Assembly: GCA_965153455.1 (NCBI GenBank)
Contig: OZ234494.1
Span: 28,015,354 to 28,079,353 of the forward strand
DNA from: Sphagnum compactum
Taxonomy: Eukaryota > Bryophyta > Sphagnopsida > Sphagnales
Direction: 5' to 3'
DNA: 64,000 bases
Each line of letters begins with the position of its first letter. Position 1 is the stretch's first letter. The notes under the pieces are model-generated. The model saw only the letters and a program-made list of their open reading frames with translations, ran no database searches and was not told where the DNA came from. The position numbers and the translations under genes are program-made. Positions 1 to 12,609 of this stretch are shown piece after piece.

Positions 1-812
1 TCTTGGCCCACCTGTAATGACACGTTCGAGATCATAAGATTTTCAGAACTTATTTACTTCCTTTGATGTGAGATCTTGATATTGTGAATGACAAGCCCAA
101 AATTTCATGCACATTTTCTTTCAACTGCGGTTGGTAGAAAATGTTTTACGTGAGATCATCCATTTTGATTACAATGATATCTCCGGTACGATGTAAATCT
201 TGCATCCAAGGTTTTTGGTCGTTAGATTATTTCGAGAAATATTAACACAAACATTGCTAAAATTTGCTCATAAACACTACATGCTCGAGGTTAGGAAGAA
301 GGAATAGGACGTAGGAGTCACGCAAATGATCTTGCAATCTAGGTTAATCATTGAATGCGGTTCGTTCGTGTCGCAATCGAAATGCTCGTTGGCTCCCCTG
401 CGAAAGACAAATAAAAACAAGGGATGCGGTTATGTGCAATCACAATTTGAAGCATAGCTCAAAGGAATTATCGTAACTACATGTACAAAATTTTATAAGT
501 ATTATCGATCCAGTTACATATTTGAAAAACCAAAATAAAAGAAAAAAAGAAACCAAAAAATACAAAAAACAAAAATAAGGTTGTCAAAGGTTACAAATAC
601 CCAAAAAAAAGGTTGTAAAAAAAAAAACATAAACAAATGAGATTGATAACAAAATTTGTAAGAAGAAAAAGAAGGCAAAGAAACTACGTTTTATTTGAAA
701 ACTTACACCCCTAAAATCTAAAAATTGACCATACAGAATAAAAAGAAAAAATACACAGCAAAGAAATAGTTTTTTGGGGTTTAAGGGTTTTTAAGGGGGG
801 GCAAAAAAAATT

Positions 813-1445
813 TTGTGTTTTTTCATTTGTTCCAGTAGGTTGCCAATGTGTTCCCCATGGGTTTTCTCAATTGCACCCTGCTTTAATCCCATATGTTTTG
901 CTCAAAGTCCTCCCCTTCTCACATATATAGGTGGGCGAAAGGGGGAGGCACTCCATCTGTCCATAAAATCTTCAAATTTTTGGGAAGCCTCAGGGTTTCA
1001 ACTTTTAGACATGGGCCAATCAAATTCAACAAAAAAAAAAGTTATACTTGTGGGGGGTAAAGGTCGGGCCAAAAATGGTGATGAACTCTTTTGGGAGGAG
1101 AAATTTCCTGCAGCCAACGGGAAGGCCTGAGCACACGCCAAAGGTGCCTTGCATTTTTCAGTTTGGGGGCGGGGATTTAGAAGATGATACTTTTCGATTT
1201 TCCCTTGTTCCTTTTAAGTTCCCAATAAGTTACCATCATGTCTTCAATCTGTTGTCAAAGTTCTCAATGTATTCCCCCAACATGTTCTCCATAGCACCCC
1301 ACATGTAACCCATTTGTTATGGCACATGTAGTACTCCTTTCACACGTGCAGGTGAGCCAAAGGGGAGGAACTCAAAATAAAACCTTCTATTTTAGGGAGC
1401 TTCCGTTGCTTCACTTCCTTCTGAGCGATTGGCCAATCAAATTGG
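813..1445 (+). repeat. Diverged direct duplication (about 813-1030 and 1207-1445)
   Basis: Both halves contain a CAATGTnTTCCCC block, an ATnGCACCC block, a CACATnTAnnnGTG block, a GGGGAGG block and end near GGCCAATCAAATT. The copies are clearly related but diverged. The predicted 105-residue frame over the first half is not preserved in the second, so it is not treated as a gene. Confidence 0.45.
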
Positions 1446-1493
1446 CTTGTTGCAGAAAACAAATTGAACCTGGGAGGCATCGCATCCATTTAA

Positions 1494-1601
1494 TAGGAGA
1501 GGTGATTAGCAAGGATGAAACGACTTTCGTAGCTGTGTATGTATCGATAGGAGAGGTTAATAGCCCGGATGAAACCATTTCCGTAACTGTGTATGTGTGT
1601 G
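1494..1601 (+). repeat. Tandem repeat, two copies of about 53 bp
   Basis: The sequence from ATAGGAGAGGTnAnTAGC through GTGTATGTnT occurs twice head to tail with about ten substitutions. No function is apparent. Confidence 0.7.
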
Positions 1602-4600
1602 ATATTTGATCGTCATTTTGCATGCTGAATTGATGGTAGAAGTTTCACAACCTGTGGCGAGCGAGGTCGGTGCGAGCGAGCCTTAGGACTGTGTGTGGAT
1701 GGTCAAACTTTCATTGGAGTTTGGTTGTCGAATTATTTCCTTTCACGTGAGACCTACCACAAAGAAGGACACGTGAGAAAATCTCTTACACATTTTTCTC
1801 GCAACGTGCGTTCGGAATGGGAAAATATGGTTTTGTGTGAGATCTTCCACATTGATTGCATATGAATATTGACCACGTAGTAATTCTTGCATGTTATGTT
1901 TCCGAGCATTGGATTCGTTTCAAAAGATGTCGAACACGAAATTTTAGGCCCACGGGTTCAATTTCATGATCTTTCTTACGTTATGGTCGCTATAAACATA
2001 ATATGAAAAACTTTTATCGAAACATACTCATAGTCATTCAAATATGAATCATGACCAGGCACCTTCAGAGCCATTCATTATAGATCGATCGGGTTACATG
2101 TGAAGAAAATCTGAATAACAAAAAACCCCATAATAAAAAGAAAGAAAATAAGAGTTTCAAAGCTAACAAAAAACAAAAAGGTAAATATATGGCAGAAGTC
2201 CACAAAATATAAAGTGGGAAAGAAATAAAAACGCATGAAGGGAAACCGAAGAAAGCAACAAAGGTGGTGAAACAAGTTATGGGTAACATGTGGAGATCCT
2301 TTTTTGCATCCCTCTATGAAGAACAAAACACCATTGAGGAGATTGTAACAAAGAGGTTTTTTCATCCTCTAACTCTATTTTTTTGAAAACTTTTTCAACA
2401 AAAAAAAGCAAGATAGGGGATGTTCATCTAAAGCTTGACTACTTCTTTGACAAGTGTGATTTGCAAAGCAAAGGATCACAATGCCATCAACTATACAAAC
2501 ATTAAAAACCACCTGCCAAGATGAACTACTACGTAATTTTTGTTAAACCCACAAATTTTTTTGCCACTTTAACCTTTGAATCACAACCCACGCTCCGACA
2601 AGAAAAGGGAAATGAGTTAAAAGAATGAGGTAAAGGCATCCCTTGATTCAAATGCACTCGCACCCATGTATGAAAGTGCAAAGGATGAAGCCCCAACATT
2701 CCCACTCGGGGAATTGGAAGTCCAATGGTGTTTTAAATCTTTGGTCAAAAGTTTGAAGAACCAAACTTTGTCCAAATCAAACCCCCATTAAACAACTACA
2801 AATGTGTTAGACAATACTACAATGAAGTGTGACACGTTTCAAAATAGATATGTAGCAATTGTTATATAATGGTCATTTAAAATTGGCTAGTAATCAAGTT
2901 GCCAAAATGATCCTCGGTCACAAATCACAATTTGAAAGGTCAAATCATTCCCAATTAAAGAGTTGGATACATCATTGGAAGACCTTTTTCAACGGCTACA
3001 TTTTTTTCCATACTAGTTTTGAATTTGGAAACAAAATGAAAAAAATCATAACTTGTTAAATTTGAAAATTTTGGGAAGATGGTATGATGCAATCACAACC
3101 TCTTTGGTGGTTTGTGTGAAAACAATGGGCGGGCCAATCAAATGACATGACATAATATCAAAGACAAGGCAAGGACACAACTTGGAAAAAAACATATCAG
3201 CTTGACAAACTCACAATTTGATAATGAACAAAAATTAAATAATTTTATTATTTGAACGAGACATAATACAAATTAGGCGAGATATGGAGAAGGGATACAA
3301 AAGGCACAACTTTTGTTAACAAATTGACAGGCGATGTGCCTTGAACCCTTCTTATATTATCCAATGGAACCTTTTATAACATCGTTAACCTTTTTAAAAG
3401 TTCCATCAATTAAGCCTTCTATGAGTTTCTACCAAATAACCTTCTAGAAACTTCCACTAATCACGTCTTCAAAAAGGTTTTGCTACAAATAAATTTAAAG
3501 GACCTTTTTATAAACTTTTTAAATTTTCTATAAACTTCCAAACGTATTCTCAAGGATCTTCCTAGAAATTTATAAAAATCTCCAAAAATATTTTTGGAAA
3601 CTTCTAAAACATTCCTTCATTGTTTACTATTCACGACATAATGAAGATCGGATTGTGGAAGAAAATATTATTATGATCATTATTTACAAGTAAAATAAAT
3701 ATATATGATCCAATCAAGTGGTGCAATTTATTATGTAATTGTATATATAAATTGCTTCTCATAAATAGATAATTTTCAAATCGTTTAAAGTACTTTTAAT
3801 AATATTTTAAAATATGAAAACTTCTATTACATCGTTTTTAGAGCTCTTGGATACCCTATAATTATTGAATTCATCTCAAATTCAACCAAATGTTCCATTA
3901 ATACATAAGACAAATTTCTAGAAGTATACCAAACATTTTCAACGTGGACTTGATTTATCATTTTTAAATGTGAAAAAAAAAAATTATAATTTCATTTGTT
4001 GGTGGCTCATTATATTGTGATTGCACCTAACATTTAGATGTAAACCTCATAGGGAACTACATAATATATTATAGGAAGGAACGGTATGCTTCTTTTCAAG
4101 TTTTGGCCATGACAAATTTAATGAATAAAAAATACCCGGTGATTTGTTTATGTCCAAATTGGCTCCAAAATACACTGACTACCTACTTACATTTGGTTTG
4201 TGTAATTTGACATGTCTTTGAGTTAGACTTGAAAAGCTCATTCTAGTCCCATCCTGAAACTCTTATTGGGGGTTAGGGAATGCACTCTATGTTCACATCT
4301 TGTTACAAAATTAAAGATGAAGGAAGTTCTTTACCATCGACACCGCTTGAAAAACCGAGGGGTGCACCAAATGTGGCTTAAACTTTACCTTGTATGGAAT
4401 GTTTAAACACACCAAAATTTGATTTATTAAAAAACCAAGAGATGGGAAGAGGCTTAATAATATCTTTGTTAAATGAAAAGTTTAGTTGTTGATTTTTACA
4501 AATTTAAACATATATACGATGGGTTACGTTAAATGTTTAATGTTAAATAAAAAAGGTGAATGGGTAAAAATAAAGTGGGCGTTCTTTGACCCAATAAATC

Positions 4601-5094
4601 AAGGATTTGAAAGAGCCAGTGTGAGCCACCACTATTTAATAACAATAGGTAAAGTTGCCACCTTTGTAAGTGGACGGGTTTAGGGTTCCTCCTACTTAAT
4701 AATGGAGGTAGATAAAAGATTCGTGGGGATGGAAAGGAGCTTACATTTTTCAATCAAGCATTTACATGTCACCCATTATCCTAAGGTCTACATACATACA
4801 TGTGCAACATATTGTTTACAAGAAAGGTTACCAGCATGGAACTCGACATCAATTTTGTTGGGTTTCATCCATAGGCTATACTAAAACCCCAACATGCCTA
4901 TCGATTTACATTTTGACATTCCATAGTCAACTATCTCACGTCGCGTAAGTGACATGACTAAACATTGAAAGCATACATCAAGATTGTTCATCCCTTCTTT
5001 GGGCACACGTTCATACCATGTCACTATTAGGGTTTAGGTCCTGTCCAGTTTTCCTACCTCCCAAGTGGCTACTGTCCGTCCTGATATAGCTACT

Positions 5095-5330
5095 GCCCGT
5101 GGCCACTGTCCGTCCGGCTTCATTGAAAGTGGACAGTCTGCTCTCTCCCCTGACTATGAACGGACACTGTAGCCAATCACTACTCGCCACGCGGACCACG
5201 TGCTGTCCATCCGGAGTCAGGGGCGGCTTCACGGGCGGGCTTGAAGCTCTGGAGTTGAGAATAGTAAGAATGCCATTACATGAAGTTCTGGTTTCGGAGA
5301 GTGGCCGTCCGGCTTCACGGGCGGCTTCAT
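5095..5330 (+). repeat. GC-rich island with repeated CCGTCCGGCTTCA motif
   Basis: The motif CCGTCCGGCTTCA occurs near 5110 and 5306, and GGGCGGCTTCACGGGCGG-like sequence occurs near 5220 and 5318. Base composition contrasts with the AT-rich surroundings. It may be a fragment of a transposable element; no ORF of known family is present. Confidence 0.35.
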
Positions 5331-7874
5331 CGTTCCTTTACAATATGTAATATGGTGCACCTAAGATTTATTGGCAACCTTGTGAGACTATTGTGAACAC
5401 ACATGAACGTTCAATTTTGTTTTACCTTGTTTCTTTTGTTGTGCGAAAACAACCTCCATTATTTCCAGGCCATGGTCACCAAAAATATGTTCAGTACATC
5501 CCAAATCAAAATAGTTCCTGCTAGAAAACCATGTTCAAATTTAGGGGTAATTTTTTGGCCACTGCCCTTTCAATGAAGAAAATACAAGTGTTTAATATGT
5601 TCCAAAGTTTTCACAAATACTTAGGTAGTGTAGACCAAGCTTAAGGGATCTACAACCTTTACAAGCAGATGCACTGGTTGTCAAAAGATTGTTCTGGCTA
5701 CCCACATCCCAAATGAACTGCCTCAACGGCCAGATGTGCTTGAAGTTTTTGTGTGTGCCCGAAAATGTTTTTGCAAAGCTCTGCCTGATTTTTTTAAATT
5801 GTAAAACATGGGCTAACAGCCGGTACAAATGACCTAGTCATATTGACACTTTAGGATTTGCACATGGCCTATAATGGGGCTTGAAGGAGCTCTATTTTCA
5901 TTCCCCTTAGGTACATTTGCACAAAAAATTTGATCTTCAGATATCTCGCCTGTAACCTTTTCTATGCACAAGGCCTTAAATCAATTTAGAATATATTCCA
6001 CTAAGTAGTTTGATGACTCGATATACAAGGGCAGCTTCAACACATGTCATTTGAATAATTAATTAATTCTGAAGATTCCATGGGAAAAAAACCCAATACT
6101 CCATGAGATTCTCTATTTTCGTTCACAAATTTTTTCTTCTTTGGAAAAACATGTATTTGAAAATATCAACTTTTGAACGAATAATATTTTTTGGTGAAAA
6201 CAGCTAAGGTAACTAAGGGATGCCAACGAGTTACTTACTATTTAGGGTAGAAGATTTTAGAAATCGCTCAAGATATGTGCAAGGTCCGAATATTTGTCCA
6301 GAAAGCAAGATGTTCATCAAAAGATGTATTCAATTATATTTTACTGCATTTTCATCAGGAACCAACTGCCAACTGCGCGTTTCAGTACACGAGTTAGTAC
6401 AATGAGATGCATTCATCCACCACAAGAGAAATTAGAGCTTGTTACCTGCTCAGGAAAGCTGGATTTGGTGAGGAGGGTTTTGATTTTCAATTCTGTGACA
6501 GTTAGAATTTAGGGTTATCTTTTGAAAAATGTCAAATTTACACGAAAAAACCCAAAATTTCCCACTTTATACCAAATAAATTCCATTAAATTGTGCTCAT
6601 CAACATCTTTCCAAGAACACGAAATGCACATTCCAATTCCTCCTAAATTTTCAGCTATGATTTAATTTAGTTTTTAATGAAGAAATCATTTAATATTCAA
6701 GAACTCTTGCACGGCAAGTCCAAACACCATGAAACCAAGCCAATGCACTCCTCCTCGAGAGCTTTCCAAAGATCAAGAACACAATTTGAAGCATCCTGGT
6801 TCGGTGGATCTTATAAGTACCAAAAAAAAAGACTTTTTTTTTTATCTTCCTTCATAAATAGATTGTTTAATGTTTATTGTTCATAATGAGAGAGGAGCAA
6901 TTGTTTAGCAAAAAAATTGAGTTTAGTAAAAATTGATATTGCATCAAATGCATTGTTGGAGATGCTCTAAACCTTTACCATATTCAATATATGTATTGTT
7001 AATTATTCTCCCATCCACACCCATAAACATGAAAAAATGAATGATCTAATGGGCAAGACCATCTTGGCCAATCATTAACATCGACCAATCAAAAACGATC
7101 ATGTTGCTTTATTTGCCTCTTGGAAGTCTTTGTATCATGAGCATATTTACAGGCCCAAAACTGAGTTTCATACTATTTGAACTCCTGTATTTGATCCAAA
7201 ATAGTGCTTCCTTGCCACTTTATTGTTGTGGGTGGAGATGCTTATAAGAGCAATGTGACCCAGCACCCACCAATTGGCCTTACTTAAGTTGCGAAGGACA
7301 TCCCATGCTCTATAGAATCCTCAATATAAGAAATCTACGGTTATTTTTGTTCCCCATATGATTATGTATGGGGAGGTTTGGCAACATTTACAAGGTCTAG
7401 ATTTTTTGGGTGAAATTTAAGCGCACTAGTTGCTATACCTTAGGTGTTAACGGTTTGGGAATTGATGTACATACATACACTTTTTGTTTGATTACAATTA
7501 TCATGGTATCGTGGGAGCTTCATATGTGTAAACAACAGCAAATTTATTTGACCAAGGATGCCATGACCCACGATCCTTATGCTGCCGCACAAGGTTCTAG
7601 GACTGCACAAGCTTTTCCTTCGCCCTTTGGCTGCTTACTCACATCCAATCCCACCTAATGCATTAAGTGCAAAAATCCACTTGAAATCCACTTTGTCCTC
7701 TTTCATTCTTAGAAACTGTTATTTGGGCATTCGATGAATGGCCCCCTTGGGCATCTACAATAGGCAAATTCCAATTTACAACCAGTTTGGTCAAAGTGTT
7801 GAGTCTATGAACCTGCAATTCACCTTACAGGCAGTGGTGGGTTGCATATGACAAGACTTGCAAACTTTGTTCAC

Positions 7875-10800
7875 CGTAAGAATGCCAACCAGCCCTTTTT
7901 CATCACGCTTTATAGCTCTGTACCGCAGGTCACTGCGTAGGTCATCCTTCACCTACACATCCAACCTTCCAAATGTACAATATTATCACAGATTGTACAC
8001 AGGGTACTCAAAAGATGGAACAAGGTAAGGACAGCAATAGACTTTGCTTGAAGCACTTCACATCTTCAGCATATGATGCTGACCTTGAGATATGCTGAAC
8101 AACAGGAGAAAGAACCAAATGCTCAGTTGACCCTTTGAGACTCAGAATAAACAAGTACAGCACTACCATCATAACTTTAGAAGCCTGGGATGCCAGACCA
8201 TTCTACTACCTTGGCCCAGTGAGTGGCAGTGGTGATATCATGTCGCTCTGACAAAAGAGCCCGGAAACCAGCGAGTGCAGCTGCATGTTCAGCCCTTAAT
8301 CGCTCCTCCTCTGCCTTTCGCAGTGGCACCACCCTGCAATTCAGAGTGATTCAACACAAAGTATAGCACAGACACACACTCTATTTGCTCTGTTTTCCAC
8401 TTTTACATAAATTCAGACCTAAAATCTGAAAGGAAGCCCCATTCCAAACTATGCATCTCTCTATTTAGTCCTCAAATCATAGAAATGGAATGTATAATCA
8501 CAACAGAAACAATCATGAAACTAGATATCTGTGCTTTCACTCCTGCTTGCATCTTAACAACATATCAGTGTTCCATTGCAAGGAATGCTCTAAGGAGCAG
8601 GCAAACCACATCACCAAATAACCTGAAGGAGATCTCACAGCACACCTCTCATTGAGCAATGACTCCCGATCTTTGCACTCCAAAGGTTCAAATCGAGGCT
8701 CATGGCCCCACAACTTGGCAAAACTGTCATAGTCAGTTGAGTGTTAGATGTCCTGCAGACAACACATTACATTGCCCTCAGCAATACCCTGGACACAATA
8801 GATTGTGCCCTTGAGGTTGCTCTCTACTCTATGCAAACTGACACTTGGACTCTGTTTTTTTTTGGTGAATTTTTGCAACCTGGCGACAAAAAAAAAGGGC
8901 TGGTGAATCCAACAAATGGATTTTTGAGATTTAAAAAAAAAAAAACCACCATATCTTGACAAAAAAAACTTAGAAGTTGCCAGATTTGGACAGTGTGTTC
9001 CTGTAGGTCGCCAGAACTAGGCAGGATTCCGAAAAAGATCTACTAGTCCATCAGGACAGTCACCATTTACTGCTAATTAATTCTGCAGATCCTAGCCAGT
9101 GCACCTACTTGAGGAATTTGAAAAAAAAAACCACTGCTTGGACTCTCTGTACTATGACAACTTTTATATCCTGAGTAGAATTTTCACAACTTCCCACCCC
9201 ATACAAAGCATAAGCTAACCCTCTGCTGCACAAAACCTTGAAGGACGCAACAAAAACCAACTGCACAGATGCTCTGACAATCACGCCCAGAAACATCATA
9301 TATCTCAGTATCCCAACATCATTTGTCTCAGTATGGATGCCACCCAGAAACTGTTGAGTTTATTTCAGCCTATATGACTGCCAAGCATCTCTGTCCCACC
9401 CAACACTGGTCCTGTGAGGACTACCTACAGTGAGTTGCAACTAAAACAAGCTAGATGCATGAGATTGCACTGAAAACTGTCAATTCCCAAACCAAATTAA
9501 ACATGAAAAAATGGATGTGTTCACCAGTACCAGTCCATCACCTCCATCAGAAATGGAGCTGACTAGATAACATTATTCACTGACTTCAAGAACATGTTTT
9601 CCTTATCAGAAATGACGGCCAAATCAGCACACCAGTCACAAGCATGAAGATTAGCTACATATAATTTTGCCATATCAAGGTTCTTCAAAACCAGGGATTT
9701 TTGGAGGCCTGTTTGGTTGCGGCAGGCAATACTAACATTTATTCTCTCCAAAGGCTGCATGTGAGCACCTGGTGCCTTGAGCTTTCCAGCTCGTTGCTTA
9801 GAGAAACCTTGGCTTCAGAATTGCTGCAATAAAAAGTTCAGAACCTTGATTCACAGGACAGGGTTCACCCTACTGGAGTTTGAGTTCCCTTCTAAACTCT
9901 CCAGTGCCCACAAAGTGCAGGAGAGGAGATAACAAATAGAGCCAGAAATGAAATATATCAGGTTAACACCAGACCTTGGCAACTTCCTCTAGTAAAGATC
10001 TGAAGGCTTCAACAGCAGCCTTTTGTGCAGCGGGCTTCTCCTTACGTTCCTCCTCTGCCCTTGTTCGCACATAGTGCTCAAAGATAGATCGGCGTTCTAT
10101 GTGGCTGGGAATAGCCTACAAGATGCCACCATATATGCAAAGTCAAGAAACCAGATGACTTTCAAACAAAGGCATCACAAAAGGTGATTGTTCTCAATAA
10201 AGGAGCAGGGAAATCGAGCTCGAGGAATTGCTACCAGAATACAATCATCTCATGGATAACGATAAATCCTCTCCAGCACCTGGAAGTCCAAAAACCAAAG
10301 TTGATGTTCCATGCATTGAAAGGCATCGATGTTGAGATGTGTTCCAAACCTTGAACCGTGGATCAAATATATTCTTAGGCAGCTCTTTCTCCCATTTTGA
10401 GAAAGGTGCAACGGGCTTTTCCTTCAGCATTTCCTGAAAGACAAAATTACCTTCCAACAGCATTAGAAACCAAACAAACTACTGACAGAAATCACAGTGT
10501 CCTTGTCATCTTGACTCAAACAATTAAAGGGATGTGATATCCAAAACTCTTTCTAAATTCGCTTCAGACTATCTTAATTCAAATTACACATACTGAAACT
10601 TTCTAGAAGTCCACAAGATCTCATATGTGTTATACTCTTCATGCATTCAACAGAGTAACAAATTTGGGGAAGACATCCAAGAAACCTATCTGTATAGATT
10701 ATCCATGCAAAATGTACCAAAACGGATAGCTGGATATAAGAGTCCCTAAAATTACATGTTCGTTCACAGCTAGTGCATGATTGACTCATACAGAAATTCA

Positions 10801-12344
10801 CAATTCAGGCCAAGAGGAAATTCTTTGACCAGAAAGTTGTTGAAGAGGCACAACGATATCCACTTTCACCTTAAACCTCAATACTTTCTGCTCCTTAGTT
10901 GGGCCGAGGTCCTCATCATCACTGTCAGAGTCATCATCAGTTGATACTTGATCCCCCTTGAGAGGCTTCCCATTCCCTCCCTCTGCTCCTGTCCCTTTCC
11001 CAATATTGTCATCAACTGCAGTACAAACATTCAACACCCCTGTTGGACCTGCCACACTTGCAGATAATAGAGAACTGGTCACTGGAGCACCAGGAAACTG
11101 CAACTTTTTCTTTATAAGATCTAGTGCAGAGTTTGCAGCAAGTGCCTTGTGGCCAATGGCCTCTCTACCACCAGTCAAGGCTGCAGGCACATTAATGGTG
11201 AATGAAATGGTGCTCTTCTCTGCAGGGGGCCCAACATCCCCAGCATTACCATTGTCAAGAGACACACTAAATAAACTCCATTGCATACAGCATGTCACTA
11301 ACATCTGCTACATCTGACAGGTGTACAGAATTCTGACCTGTGTCCTTGTATTGTAATAGTATTTCTTGCTATCATTGGTCATCACCAGAGCCCAATCTGT
11401 TCCACTAAGATGTTCCCTGTTACAGCAGCAACACGTTGCTGCAATCAATTTCTCATTCCACCATCATTTGCCCTTACTGTTCACAGTTAAGAGTATTGTG
11501 ACACAACAACAGCAGTATACAAGACTGTGCAATAATTTTTGACTTCTGCAGAAGTTTCTCCCCACCTAACCCAGACATTACTGAGCACCAATAGCAACTG
11601 GCTATGACTAGCACATCAGAATGCCAACCATAGGAGATAACTGGTAGCAGCACACCAAAGCAGAAATGAATGTCAAAGACCTGAATTTCAAGAAACAAGT
11701 AAGATACAGCATAGTACCCTGTTCCTCACCATGAGACAGGTGTAGGCTGTGCTGTCACCTTGTCTGCCTGCAGTAAACAACAACGAGAACAAGTCAGCTA
11801 TTAAGTTGGCAATACATCCCACCTGACAAACATAAACATACCAACAAGGAATGTGTTCATAACCTGGTGAGTGTCACTTACAGACAATGAGACCATGACC
11901 TTCATCATGAATGGCAATGACTTGCTCCTTACAAGAGTGAAAGCAATATCTTGGAATACTATCCAGAAAGAATGCTCCAAAGGAATCGAACAGCCCCAAT
12001 CACCAAACAAAACTTGTGTAGCCATGGCAGTGGCACTGGACCAATGTGAGAGACCTTGCAAAACTTAAAGAGGACAAATCACTGTCCAGACAAAGCATCC
12101 CAAGAAGTTGGAAGGCATAAGATGACCAATCATGCTACCTCTCCTTTAAACTCGACTGGTCGAGTATATGTTGATTGACAAGACAGAGGATTGTAGTAGT
12201 AAATTGCTCCATCCTCAGTCTTGTGTGCAGTCCATGCATCAAGATCAGGTATGGTTTCACCAGCACCCTTCTTCAGCTTGTCCCCAGAACCAGTAACTGC
12301 TTGTTCTCCAGGAGGGGCAATGTCAGTTTTTACTTGCACAATTG
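7875..12344 (-). pseudogene. PRP40C/TCERG1-like WW-FF splicing factor, broken copy
   Basis: Nuclear WW/FF-domain proteins of this family link RNA polymerase II to the spliceosome. Reading leftwards, exons with GT-AG sites are 12139-12344 (WW1, with WTAHKTEDGAIYYYN), 11730-11767, 11338-11416 (WW2 start, DWALVMTNDSKKYYYN), 10870-11304 (linker with SALDLIKKKLQ and an acidic S/D stretch ending GPTKEQKVLRFK), 10350-10433 and 9975-10115 (FF1: EMLKEKPVAPFSKWEKELPK, then IERRSIFEHYVRTRAEEER), 8646-8752, 8210-8333 (FF2) and 7875-7952 (start of FF3, VKDDLRSDLRYRA). Exon phases join correctly throughout. Two lesions are visible. An in-frame TAA lies at 8744-8746 inside the FF2 exon, where the family reads DI(D/N)HSTDY. 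After the first half of FF3 nothing further is recognisable, so FF4 onward is missing. The N-terminal exons are also absent; a transporter fragment occupies that position. The second Trp of WW2 is not found in the expected place. Confidence 0.85.
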
Positions 12345-12609
12345 CTGTCGAAATACAAGTGCGTAATACAAGGGCAAGACACTCTTCTGTTACTGCATCT
12401 GGGAAGGTCATGGTTGTCACTTGTCAAGCTGCTACAGTCCCTAACAAACTCAACAACATAGTTGAATGGGTTGAAATCCCTTGACCAATTGAAAAACATT
12501 TGTCAGAAATTGCAGGGCTCAAAAATAGTCTTCAGACAGCACCATTAAATCATACTATCCGAAACAGCAAGTTCCAAAATGATCAACTAAGCAATCATTA
12601 ACACTTTAC

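Larger units (their letters stand above)
40..1935 (+). repeat. Two diverged direct copies of an old interspersed repeat (about 40-250 and 1725-1935)
   Basis: Both segments run through the same series of landmarks in the same order: a tATTT-CCTTTnnnGTGAGA start, a cACATTTTTCT/ACATTTTCTTTC block, a GAAAATnT.GTTTT..GTGAGATC block, then a TTGATTnCA block and a CTTGCAT block. Many substitutions and small gaps separate them. No coding potential is seen. Confidence 0.4.
1..7874. other. AT-rich spacer without recognisable genes
   Basis: No reading frame here resembles a known protein; the frames are short, AT-driven and lack convincing splice context. The stretch contains A/T homopolymers (for example 535-640 and 4440-4560), old diverged repeats listed separately, and one more GC-rich island at about 5030-5345. 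A CACGTG palindrome (G-box core) occurs in that island near 5196, but no gene start lies beside it, so no role is assigned. Confidence 0.6.

Noticed and set aside
7410-7658. 82-codon plus frame that looked like a retrotransposon polyprotein piece
   Set aside because: No gag, protease, integrase or reverse-transcriptase motif and no repeat partner in the window.
10958-11317. Plus-strand 119-codon open frame
   Set aside because: It is the complement of the PRP40C-like linker exon, which has family-matching sequence and splice sites on the minus strand.
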